18,906 bases of DNA from contig PJAB01000942.1 of assembly GCA_002887195.1 (NCBI GenBank), positions 1 to 18,906 on the forward strand. The letters are read 5' to 3'. How positions within the stretch are numbered: position 1 is the first letter of the stretch; the number at the start of each line of letters is the position of its first letter. Shown here one piece after another: positions 1 to 7,858 of this stretch. The stretch comes from Chrysochromulina parva. Taxonomy: Eukaryota; Haptophyta; Prymnesiales; Chrysochromulinaceae. The notes under the pieces were generated by a model that worked only from the letters and a program-made list of their open reading frames with translations, was not told the origin of the DNA and did not search any database. Position numbers and translations under genes: made by a program.

Positions 1-1
1 A

Positions 2-105
2 GTCCGGGTTAAGGACTTACAAACAGGTGCGTAACCCGGACATCGGCCAAGTCCGGGTTAGTGACGTCCGGGTTATGCACCTGTTTGTAAATGAAGTCCG
101 GGTTA
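2..105. repeat. Five copies of GTCCGGGTTA, with a 25-bp inverted repeat
   Basis: The decamer GTCCGGGTTA occurs at 2-11, 51-60, 66-75 and 96-105, and inverted at 32-41. Around two of the copies, arms 17-41 and 66-90 form a 25-bp inverted repeat with one mismatch (position 31), separated by a 24-bp spacer that holds another copy. Flanking variants GTGCGTAA, ATGCAC and ACGCAC show the repeat unit is longer than ten bases. The array may continue left of the window. Its function is unknown; it could be the end of a repeat element. Confidence 0.85.
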
Positions 106-199
106 CGCACTACACTCGAACCGGGTCGAGAAGTTGGTGGGTTTGGAACTTTTTTTGGATGGTTGATTGGTTTTGAGGCACGACTGCGTGAACCGAACG

Positions 200-254
200 C
201 CCGTGTGCGCCCGTGTGACTCCGGGGGAGCCGGGACACACACGGGACACACGGG
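200..254. repeat. Potential long hairpin built from CCCGTGTG / CACACGGG
   Basis: CCCGTGTG occurs at 200-207 and 210-217, and its reverse complement CACACGGG at 238-245 and 247-254. The intervening bases contain a further CCGG...CCGG pair, so the 55-base stretch can fold almost end to end on either strand. I see no gene it belongs to. Confidence 0.7.
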
Positions 255-532
255 AAACACCGTGGGACTCGCGGAACTCACAGACGAACCTCAGGTTGAA
301 CCTCACAACCAACCCAACCCACACCAACGCACCCGGCACCGCACGACTGCTCGACGACTGTTCCGGCAGACGTGACTTGATGGGCTCCTCGTTCCCAACC
401 AGATTCTCATCCACATCGCAGTTGTGGACGAGCAGGAAGGCAGTAGAGAGCAGTCTTTGATCAAGATCTTTCGGCACGCTCCGAGAAACCCGAGCGTCCG
501 GTCGCCCTGTGAATTCATACTGCACTCTTTCA

Positions 533-1471
533 TCACGCCTGCGGCGCCGCCGCGGCCATTGGCTGCACACCCATGCGCATGAGTTGCATCGCCGCGAGCT
601 CATCCCCCGCCTGGGCCCCTCGCGTCAGGTAATGGATGGCCTCGACGCGGCTCTGCGGCACACCATCGCCGCGCATGTAAGCGATCCCCAGGTTAGTGCA
701 CGCCTGTATGTGGCCCCGGTCGGTGGCCACCTTGAACCACCTTGCGGCTTGCACAAGGTCGACGGGCCCACCCTCACCATCACGGTGGGAGCACGCGAGG
801 TTGGCGGCTGCACGTGCATGCCCTTGCTCGGCAGCGAGTTGGTACAGGCGCCGCGCCTCCGCCTGGTCAAGTGGCAGTCCCATTCGGCCATAGTCATAGT
901 GGCATGCTAAGTTGTACTGGGCCGCCGGGTCGCCGTGCTGCATCCGTTGCTTAAGTCCGCGGATAGTCGCCTCGTCACTCGTGTCAGACGTGTCCGCACG
1001 GCAGAATGGGCACACGTCGCGCAGCTCGCCGCTGGTCTCGATGTCGTGCAGGCAGTGGAGGCAAATAGGTTTCCCACAGCAAATCATGAAGGTCGCATTC
1101 TGTTGGTCGCCTACAATCGTGCACATCTCCACGTCCATGCAGATAGAGCACAAGCCCTGCGTCTCCACACCCGGGGTGTCGAAGACGGGCATAAGGTTGG
1201 CCGGCTTGATTCGCACGCACTCATGCGCATGGACGTCCACATGATCGGCGCCAAGCGCACCCCTGGCGCTTAAGATGGACGCCACACCCCTCTGGAGCGT
1301 CACCCTGACAGCCAGTCGCCCTGACTGTGGACCGCCCGGCAGCACCGTCCCGATCAGCCCGTTCAGATCAGCGCGCGACTGCAATCCGGCAATGCGCACC
1401 TTGCAGCCTGGCGACAAGGCGATACCGCCCCCCAGCTGCTCCGCCATCAGTGACCCGTGGGAGCTGGGCAT
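533..1471 (-). CDS. RING-finger protein with Sel1-like repeats
   Basis: A 312-residue protein read from the ATG at 1471. Residues about 19-95 match an N-terminal beta-rich module common in algal proteins (a 'pGxxVxIxGLxxxxxLNGxxGxV' pattern, ending near an 'xVxPANL' segment). A RING-type zinc site follows (about 108-160: CSIC, CCGKPIC, LHC, CPFC). Three Sel1-like helical repeats (about 182-290) and part of a fourth come next, then a short Ala/Pro tail. The RING suggests an E3 ubiquitin ligase; Sel1 repeats usually bind partner proteins. Substrate and location are unknown. Chl-c algae often carry many such proteins. The frame stays open upstream without another ATG, and a donor-like GGTAAGT lies just before the chosen ATG (about 1472-1478), so an upstream exon is possible. 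The next gene upstream ends 146 bp away on the same strand. Confidence 0.82.
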   Translation of the reverse strand: MPSSHGSLMAEQLGGGIALSPGCKVRIAGLQSRADLNGLIGTVLPGGPQSGRLAVRVTLQRGVASILSARGALGADHVDVHAHECVRIKPANLMPVFDTPGVETQGLCSICMDVEMCTIVGDQQNATFMICCGKPICLHCLHDIETSGELRDVCPFCRADTSDTSDEATIRGLKQRMQHGDPAAQYNLACHYDYGRMGLPLDQAEARRLYQLAAEQGHARAAANLACSHRDGEGGPVDLVQAARWFKVATDRGHIQACTNLGIAYMRGDGVPQSRVEAIHYLTRGAQAGDELAAMQLMRMGVQPMAAAAPQA

Positions 1472-1617
1472 ACTTACCGTCGCACTACCCCCCGCACTAT
1501 CCCCCGCGAGCCAGCGCGAGATCGAGGCGGAGGCCGCGCACACGATCCGAACGAAATCAGTGGGCGTGGTGCCGATGTGCCGGCCTCTCGAGTCGCGCGA
1601 GCCGAAGCCGCTCGCGA

Positions 1618-2415
1618 CTAGCTCGCGACATACAACTTCGCAACCACTCGATCGACGACAAAAACGGCCGAGAGCTGCTGCAAGTAGTACAACTGCCCCT
1701 TGAACCGCGCCCCCGGGCTGGGCAACGGAAGGGGTGAGTTCATCGAGAAGACGAGGCCATGGATCTCGCAGCCGACCTGGTCAAGCAGGCCTGAAAGGAC
1801 GTCGGGACGCTCGCGGAGAGCTCCGGGGCAGTCTGCATCGTCCGGGTCGTCGGGCCCATCGAGGTAGCCGCGTCCCCCCTCTTCGCGCGATGCTCCGACC
1901 ATGTCCGCATGGAATGCTCTGGCAAGCTCCCTCGAGGGGAAGACCCAGCGCATATCCCATAGCTCGCTCATCGGGGCGGTGTCGCCTTCGGGAGTGTCGC
2001 TGTGGCATGACCACTTCTGCTTGCCGAGCAGCACACCACGCCAACGCTTCCAGAACAGCACCTCACCGAAGAACCCGCCGCTGCCGTATCCAAAGGTTTG
2101 CCTCAGCTCCGCCGCGTCGGCGCAGCGCAGCGCGGCCTCTGGGATCTGCTTAGGAGAGCCATCGCTCATAGTGACGGGGAAGTCGTGGTCCATGTAGACG
2201 CGCGCAAGCCTCAGATACTTGTCATCGGCCAAGCCCGTTGGCAACTCAGCCGCGGTCATGAAGGCGCTGGAGATGGACCGAGGCTGTGGATCCGCAACGG
2301 GGATTCCGGCGCTCACACATAGCTTGCAGCGACGGGCATGTGGCTTGAGCTTGACCTGAGAGCTGGAGTACTCACTTTTCGCTCGCTCCTCGCCGCACTG
2401 GCTGCAGCGCGGCAT
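1618..2415 (-). CDS. Protein with N-terminal Stc1-like zinc finger; remainder unknown
   Basis: A 265-residue protein with ATG at 2415 and TAG at 1618-1620. The first 35 residues carry two CxxC pairs (CSQC at 4-7, CKLC at 30-33) around a segment reading SEYSSSQVKLKPHARR. This matches the Stc1-type zinc finger pattern (C-x2-C, aromatic-S-x2-Q-x2-K, R-C-x2-C). In fission yeast Stc1 links RNAi to heterochromatin methylation, but the finger alone does not establish that role here. Residues about 60-265 are globular with many Trp/Phe and an acidic stretch (about 189-197), and I recognise no domain in them. There is no signal peptide or membrane segment. It is divergently arranged with the Tudor-like gene across 187 bp, which suggests a shared promoter. 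Confidence 0.7.
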   Translation of the reverse strand: MPRCSQCGEERAKSEYSSSQVKLKPHARRCKLCVSAGIPVADPQPRSISSAFMTAAELPTGLADDKYLRLARVYMDHDFPVTMSDGSPKQIPEAALRCADAAELRQTFGYGSGGFFGEVLFWKRWRGVLLGKQKWSCHSDTPEGDTAPMSELWDMRWVFPSRELARAFHADMVGASREEGGRGYLDGPDDPDDADCPGALRERPDVLSGLLDQVGCEIHGLVFSMNSPLPLPSPGARFKGQLYYLQQLSAVFVVDRVVAKLYVAS

Positions 2416-2602
2416 CTGGTTAGCGACGCGAGGATGTATTCAATGAGAAAGGCCTTTTTTGATGGGCGATCCCTTTTTTGGGTACAGTAGGCTGGAGCTG
2501 CTCCGTGTACGAGAGTGCAATTCAAGTCGATCGACTTGCCTTGACTTGAACTTGACTGACTTGTCATCTTCTAGGAAAACATGTCGGTGAGTGGCCGCCC
2601 AC
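2416..2602. promoter_or_regulatory. Divergent promoter between Stc1-like and Tudor-like genes
   Basis: This 187-bp region separates two head-to-head ATGs. It contains two CCTTTTTTG tracts (2453-2461 and 2472-2480), a perfect 16-bp palindrome (2523-2538) and a run of TTGACTTG/CTTGACTG-type direct repeats (about 2539-2565). A pyrimidine tract ending in TAG (2565-2575) resembles a splice acceptor. ATG 2581 is followed at once by a donor-like GTGAGT. No TATA box is evident. Assignment as a promoter rests on position. Confidence 0.6.
2523..2538. repeat. Perfect 16-bp palindrome CAAGTCGATCGACTTG
   Basis: The sequence equals its own reverse complement over all 16 bases. It is followed directly by related half-sites (GACTTG at 2543-2548 and again near 2558-2563). 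It lies 65 bp before the Tudor-like gene's ATG and about 108 bp before the Stc1-like gene's ATG, so a homodimeric regulator site is plausible. Confidence 0.8.
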
Positions 2603-3565
2603 ATGAAGGACCCCGTGCCAACCATGAAGGACCTGCCAAAGTGGGTGGCCGACGGCTGGGCGGCGCCTTTCGGCACGAAGCGCCAGCGAGTGAGCGTGCA
2701 GCAGACGGTGACGTTGCACCACGAGGTGCCCAAGAAGCGCAAGCAGCAAAAGGCAGCTACGGTCGCCCAAAATGAACTGCTGGCGAACGCGGCGGAGGCA
2801 GTGCTGCAGGCCACGGCACAGAAGGCCGCACATTCACCTCGCGCCGTGCCCCCTGGATTTGTGCTTAAGTCACAAGCACCCGCGCGTGCACCAGCACCTG
2901 CACCGACCGCTCAGAAGACCCTACCCTTGGCAGCTTCCGCCTCCTCGTCATCGTCCCTGCCACCGCCGCCACCACAACCAGCAAGTCCAGCAGCACCGCC
3001 CAAGGCCGCGAATTTCGGGCCGCGCGAATTCACACGAGACGACCCTGAGGGTTGGAAGCGTGACGGTTGGATGGCACCTCCAGGCGAAATGCGCAAGAGC
3101 CGCCCGGTGCTGCCTCCGGAGAGGAAGCCGGTGCGGCAGCCTCGGAGCGAAGAGGAGCGTCAGAGGACTGCGCAGCGGCTGGCGGCGGAGACGGCCGCGC
3201 TCGTCGTGGGCGCACGTGTCGAGGGCCGTTACCAGGCGTCGTTACCCGGGGTGGCCTCGACGCCATCACTGCTCAAAAAGTGCTACTGGTTCCCTGGCAT
3301 GATTCAGACATTGGACGCCTTCGACGGCACATTTTCCATACTTTACGACGACGGCGATTTCGAGGAGGGCGTGAGGCGACGATGGGTCCGGATCCTCGAC
3401 CCCAAGGTGGCGGCGGAGGTGGCGTCGGAGGCCGAGAAGCTCGCACAGGCCGCTTTTGACGAGCTCGATCTCGCGAATGGCCTCGACTCGCCCGACCCAG
3501 CTGAGGAGTTTGGCGTAGATTTCCTGGACGATGACGAATTGCCTAACGAGCTGGACCAAGGATGA
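2603..3565 (+). CDS. Nuclear Tudor-like domain protein
   Basis: A 320-residue protein from ATG 2603. A classical basic nuclear localisation signal (PKKRKQQK, about residues 43-50) precedes an Ala/Pro/Ser-rich linker (about 90-135). A Tudor/Agenet-like barrel spans about 203-267: VGARVEGRY, then WFPGMIQ, then an acidic YDDGDFEEGV and a closing WVRIL. This is the pattern of domains that read methylated Lys/Arg, though ligand residues cannot be assigned by eye. The tail is strongly acidic. A motif W-x3-DGW-x-AP-x-G with trailing basic residues occurs twice (about 13-29 and 151-167). The start is uncertain: ATG 2581 is in another frame followed by a donor-like GTGAGT, so a tiny first exon is possible. 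It shares a short divergent promoter with the Stc1-like gene. Confidence 0.72.
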   Translation: MKDPVPTMKDLPKWVADGWAAPFGTKRQRVSVQQTVTLHHEVPKKRKQQKAATVAQNELLANAAEAVLQATAQKAAHSPRAVPPGFVLKSQAPARAPAPAPTAQKTLPLAASASSSSSLPPPPPQPASPAAPPKAANFGPREFTRDDPEGWKRDGWMAPPGEMRKSRPVLPPERKPVRQPRSEEERQRTAQRLAAETAALVVGARVEGRYQASLPGVASTPSLLKKCYWFPGMIQTLDAFDGTFSILYDDGDFEEGVRRRWVRILDPKVAAEVASEAEKLAQAAFDELDLANGLDSPDPAEEFGVDFLDDDELPNELDQG

Positions 3566-4213
3566 GTTGCGACGCGGTCGGCGAGGGTCACTCTGCCTGG
3601 CGGCCCTACATTGCTGGCGCACAAGATTGCTCTTTGCACCGCGAGCGTGTGACTGAATCTTGCGATACGACGACTGCGCACAAGGCGCGAGCAAAACTAC
3701 CCTAGGAGCAAGCCCGCGCGGTGTAGGAGCTCGAGGAGCACACACTGCGCAGCAGGACGCACCCGGCGCGGCGCCGCCGGTGAGCGGTGTGCCGTGGGTG
3801 GAAGGCTCGCCCTGGATGCGGCGGTCGCCCGTTCGTCGCACGGTTACCGTTGGCGGCTGAGCGGCTTTTTGAGCAGAGTAAGGCTGTGCGGCGCGGGCGT
3901 TTACGTCACGCCGACGACCTCGCGGCGACTGACCGCGCGCACTCGGCACTCGGCGCGCACACGGTTCGGTTGCGCGCGCGGCAGCGACCGAGCGAGAGCC
4001 CCGCGTGGCACGACACACGCCGGTGATCCGCGCGGTGCGACGCCGTGCTGTCTACTCGTATGTGTTTATGTGCCCTAAGCACACGTAACACGACCGTCGC
4101 GAGTTAGACCTTTTTGCGGCAAGAGTTCGGTGTCGACAAATGCATGCGCACGCTTCAACAAAGGTCGCGAGGCAACAAACGCTCCAAAATCTCTTTTTGT
4201 GTTTGCTGTTTCG
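3566..4213. other. Intergenic gap, no gene seen
   Basis: Between two plus-strand genes. The left part is GC-rich with CG-dense tracts (for example 3765-3780 and 3930-3985). The last 130 bases are more AT-rich with T-runs (4110-4115 and 4192-4199) and are the likely promoter and 5' UTR of the GYF-domain gene. I saw no tRNA box pair and no credible coding frame. Confidence 0.55.
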
Positions 4214-4385
4214 ATGATGGAGCAGCTTGTTGGGCAACCGACTGCATTGCCGCCGCCGCCGCTCGCACCCTTGCCCTCACCTGATGCGCCACTAGCGCCA
4301 CCACTGCCGCCGGTGCTGCCCTCATCTTTGCCGCCCCCGCCTCAACCGCCGCCTCCACCTGCACCACCGCCACCGCCCTCACCTT

Positions 4386-4416
<31 letters not shown>

Positions 4417-7400
4417 GCCGCCCGCGCCCCCACTGCCTTCCTTGCCGCCGCCCCCGCAATTGCCTCTACCACCTCAATCTCCGCCAACGAATTTAGCCGT
4501 CATCAACGTCTCCATCTTCCTGGCCGAGGCCATATTTATCTGTGCGCTCTTGTACATCTTCTGGCAAGCGCGATTGGCTATGAAGGCTCGCGCAGCCGCG
4601 GCGGCGAAGGCTAAGGCAACCGCCGCGGCGGAGGCTAAGGCAAAGGCAGCCCTACAGGAGGAAGAGCACACCTCGGTCCCTCAGCCACTCAAGATCGACG
4701 TGGTCGCCGCCAACACGCGCATCGACATGCGCATCAAGGAGCGTGAGAAGATGCGCGCCCTCAGCGTGCAGACGCTGGCCTCGTCGAAGTCTTCGCGCTG
4801 GCAAGTGACTGCGCTGCCCACGCGCTCCATCGAAGCACATCGAGCCATGTGCCCTTCGTACCCAACGCTCGCGGAGCTCGAGCTCCACGAGGAGCTCCGC
4901 GATTGGAAAGGGGCCTCGAGCGCCCCGAATCGATCCTTCGACCGTTCGAACAGCGCACCGCCTGCTGGAGCGCCGGCAGGCTCGCAGCCCCTCTCCTCAC
5001 GCGCGCACGTCTCATCAGCTTCAGCTCGAGGCTCGCTCAAGACTCCCCTCAGGTCTTCGGTGGCGCCGGAGGTGGCGAACACGTCGGCGCCTCCTCAGCT
5101 GTCGTTGCCCATGCCGCTGCCGAGCACCGTACTGCCGACACGCTCATCATCGGATCTCGCGGCCCTCGCTGTGCCCACTCTCGCCGCCGTGCCCACAATC
5201 CCCGTGTCCTCGAGGCGCTTTGCGCCGGCTGTAACCAGCGAAGAGGTGGCCACTCCCGCAGAAGTTGCTGTCGGCAGGCTCGGTCTCGCCACGCACACTA
5301 CTCATCATCATGGCGGCACCAACGGCAACGCGAGCGCGAGCAGTGTTAGCGGGGACGAAGATGATCAACATGGACCCAACTGCAACGACGCGCGGAACAA
5401 CGCCCAGCTGCCCACCCTGTTCTCCATGCTGGACGCCGCGCTGCCCTCGGCACGAGCGATGCTCGACAGCGCATTCCCATCAGCGCGCTCCCTGCTCGAC
5501 GGCGCCTTCCCGACATCCGCCCGCACCTCCCACTCCGCCCCCTCGCGCCCACGTAGTCATACTTCTCCCGGAGGCAGCGCGCGAAGCGGCTGCACAGCAA
5601 CTACTGCTGCTCGCATCAGCTGCGCCGGGTTCGGCGGCGAGGTGAATGGCAGCACATCTTACATGCACCGCTCAGACTCGTGCAGCCACGGCGGCGGCAG
5701 GTGCAGCGTGCCACCCGCAGCTTGGGCAGCCGCGGCCGAGGGTGGCGAGGCGGCAGTGGAGGTGGGGGCGGCGGCGGAGGCGGTGGAGCACGAGGCGCGA
5801 CAGCCGTTACTGGGAGGATCGCCATCGTCTCGATCGGCGCGGCGGAGTGACAGCTTTGAATCGTCCGGATCGGCACGCCGGCAGAGAGGAGACGCGCCAG
5901 CCCATTCGGCCACCCGGCGCACAGCAGATACGGCATCGGTGGAGTTACGAGAAGCGGAGGAGCTGACAGGCGGCTCGAGCGCCGCGCAGTTGCTACGGTT
6001 GACCGCCAACTCCGCGGGGGTGGCCGCTGCTGTGCCATCGATCGCGTGCTCAGCACGACGCTCAGCACGACCTCCGCCGCGCACAGCGGAGGTCCCTCAG
6101 CCATTCGCCGCGTGGCCTGCGCCGACGGACGAGGAAGGGCGCTGCTGCCAATTCCGCACCCGGCGGCAACCCCAGCCAGTCGCGTTGCCCGAGCCTGGCA
6201 CGGCGTTGTCGCTCGTGTTGTACGCGCCACACCTGCTGACGAAGCCCAAGCGCACTCACTGCTCGGGCGTTCACGGGGCCTCTTCGGTACCCGTGTGCGC
6301 GGTGCCGATCAAGCCTAAGGACGAGACGATGCGGCAGCTCAGGGGAACGCCTCTGGGGATGCACCATCGCGACAACGCGCGACCCTCGCGTCTCCGACCC
6401 TGCTCGCCGCCGCCGCGCCATCCCTTACACGACGAGCGGCTGCGATGCACAAAGAGCGGCGGCTGTAGGGGCACGTTTAAAGACAGCTCTACACATGCCT
6501 CATTGGGACCCATCGGGAGCCAGCAGCGGCAGCAGCAGATGGCGCTGTGGTCGGCTGAGGCGCACGCTTACGAGTACGCCACCGAGCCAATGAGCTGGTC
6601 CGCGAGTGCGATCCACACTCGCGATCCACATCGCTGGGGAGAAGGGGATGCGACGGCGAAGGCGAGCTCCTACGAGGCGGTCGCGGCCGAGCTCCTCAAC
6701 AGCCGCGCTGAGAACGCGGCAGCCATTTCCCACGTCCGGGACGCGCGGCTGCGCACGCCGCGCCGTTCGGATGAGCAATGGGCGGAGTGGGTGGTGCGCG
6801 CGCAGCCCATCACATGGGCGCTTGAGGCACGCACGCTCGCTGCACTCGAACATGAGGAGGCTGAAGAAGAGCGTCTCTTGATCGCACTCCAGCAAGAGCG
6901 GCGCGAGCAGCAGCGCGAGCTCGATGGCGGCGGCGATGTTGCTGGCGGCGCCAGCATCGGTGGCGGTGGCTCCATGAACGCTAAACAGCCGATGCTGCCG
7001 CGGCAGAATGTTCGGAATGGCCGTGGCGTTGTCGTGCGGCTATCGCCTCCGCGAACGAAGGCGTCACGCCAGAGGAGCCAACCCGTGAGCCAAACAGAAG
7101 CAGAACTTGCGCTACGGCGGCAGCGTCGTGCACGTTCCCATGCGCTCGCCGTAGCCCGCAACGGCTTCGCGCAAGGCTTTGCGTCCTCGAGTGACGAAGC
7201 GGGCTCTGCTGAAGGTTATGATGATGAAGGCGACGAAGACGCGGGGACGAACGAGGGGCAACTCCACCAGGAGATCGAACCTCCCAGCGACACGAGGCGC
7301 TGGTACTATCTTGGCGAGGGGGATGCTCGGTGCGGGCCAATCGAGTGGAGCGAGCTGCAGCAACTCAGGTACTCTGGCACCATCGGGCCACAGTCGCAGG

Positions 7401-7552
7401 TCTACTGCCACCTGCTCGGGAGCACGTGGACGATGGTCTTCGAGTTGGACCTTGAAGGTCCAGAGCCGGTGGCCGACGAGCCGCTGATGGAGATGGAAGA
7501 GTCGCAAGAGGCTTACAGAGATGTGACGCACGCGAAACTCCTGCAGGCCTGA
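4214..7552 (+). CDS. Proline-rich single-pass membrane protein with C-terminal GYF_2 domain
   Basis: A 1112-residue protein from tandem ATGs at 4214/4217. An almost pure Pro/Leu/Ser/Ala segment (about 12-92) precedes one hydrophobic helix (about 94-118), which is followed by a basic Ala/Lys helix (about 119-146). The charge rule therefore predicts the polyproline end outside or in a lumen and the long remainder in the cytosol. The middle is low complexity (Ser/Ala/Arg/His-rich) and includes three 11-residue repeats at 405-437. A glutamate/arginine-rich probable coiled coil lies around 890-930. Residues about 1026-1078 match a GYF_2 domain (RRWYYL, then CGPIEWSEL, then G-T-I-G-P, then STWTMV), a family that binds proline-rich peptides. 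No enzyme domain is visible. Its function is unknown; an adaptor or scaffold role is inference. Confidence 0.72.
5426..5524 (+). repeat. Three 11-codon tandem repeats inside the GYF-domain gene
   Basis: The repeats read MLDAALPSARA, MLDSAFPSARS and LLDGAFPTSAR, residues 405-437 of the protein. The consensus is amphipathic (x-L-D-x-A-F-P-S-A-R-x). The copies have diverged at the DNA level, so the repeat is not very recent. Confidence 0.8.
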
Positions 7553-7858
7553 TGGCCGCGCCGTGAGAGAACGTGCGAGGCTAGCGATAGCGAAAGCGGA
7601 GAGGCACGCAATCGCGATCTGGAGATTATTCTGAGGATCTGAGCCAGTCATAGCGCCAGCGCTCCCGAGCCCGGCAGACTAAGAGCTTGCAGCTTGAGTG
7701 TGCACAACAAAAGACATATCCGCAGTTCCGTATATATCGGAGTTTCTCTAGAGTTTCTCTTTAGTACAATAGTATTCTCTTTTTACACTAGAGCGGAAGT
7801 GTAAGATAACCGCATGGATAACCGTCCGGTATCCGGTCATCTTGATCTCGTGTATAGA
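7553..7858. other. Convergent 3'-3' gap, partly AT-rich
   Basis: This gap of about 300 bp lies between the stop codons of the GYF-domain gene (plus) and the JmjC gene (minus). Bases about 7705-7810 are the most AT-rich part of the window's genic half, with repeated GAGTTTCTCT (7739-7748 and 7751-7760), and hold a hairpin at 7783-7804. It probably contains both 3' UTRs and the polyadenylation sites. No gene is seen. Confidence 0.55.
7783..7804. terminator. Hairpin in convergent 3' region (TTACACT / AGTGTAA)
   Basis: TTACACT (7783-7789) and AGTGTAA (7798-7804) form a 7-bp stem with an 8-base loop, preceded by a T-run and lying between two convergent genes. A role in 3'-end formation is only positional inference. 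In eukaryotes such hairpins are not required. Confidence 0.3.

Larger units (their letters stand above)
1..532. other. Gene-free left edge, repeat and hairpin rich
   Basis: No convincing gene lies here. The stretch holds decamer repeats (1-105), a G/C-rich hairpin (200-254), and then unremarkable sequence downstream of the RING/Sel1 gene's stop codon. Several overlapping open frames exist on both strands but none shows a recognisable domain. The part just left of 533 is probably the 3' flank of the RING/Sel1 gene. Confidence 0.6.

Noticed and set aside
1..105. Telomere or subtelomeric repeat
   Set aside because: The GTCCGGGTTA units are irregular and in both orientations, and do not match TTAGGG or TTTAGGG arrays.
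103..603. Minus-strand 166-codon frame near the left edge
   Set aside because: It overlaps the RING/Sel1 3' end and repeat hairpins, has no domain and no homology I recognise; a stretch around 380-480 looks mildly protein-like but is not enough.
3566..4213. tRNA or other small RNA gene
   Set aside because: No A-box/B-box pair or cloverleaf could be traced; GTTCG occurrences lack flanking stems.
4255..4490. Antisense Ala-rich frame opposite the polyproline segment
   Set aside because: It is the reverse complement of CCG/CCT proline codons, which always reads as Ala/Arg/Val; no independent evidence.
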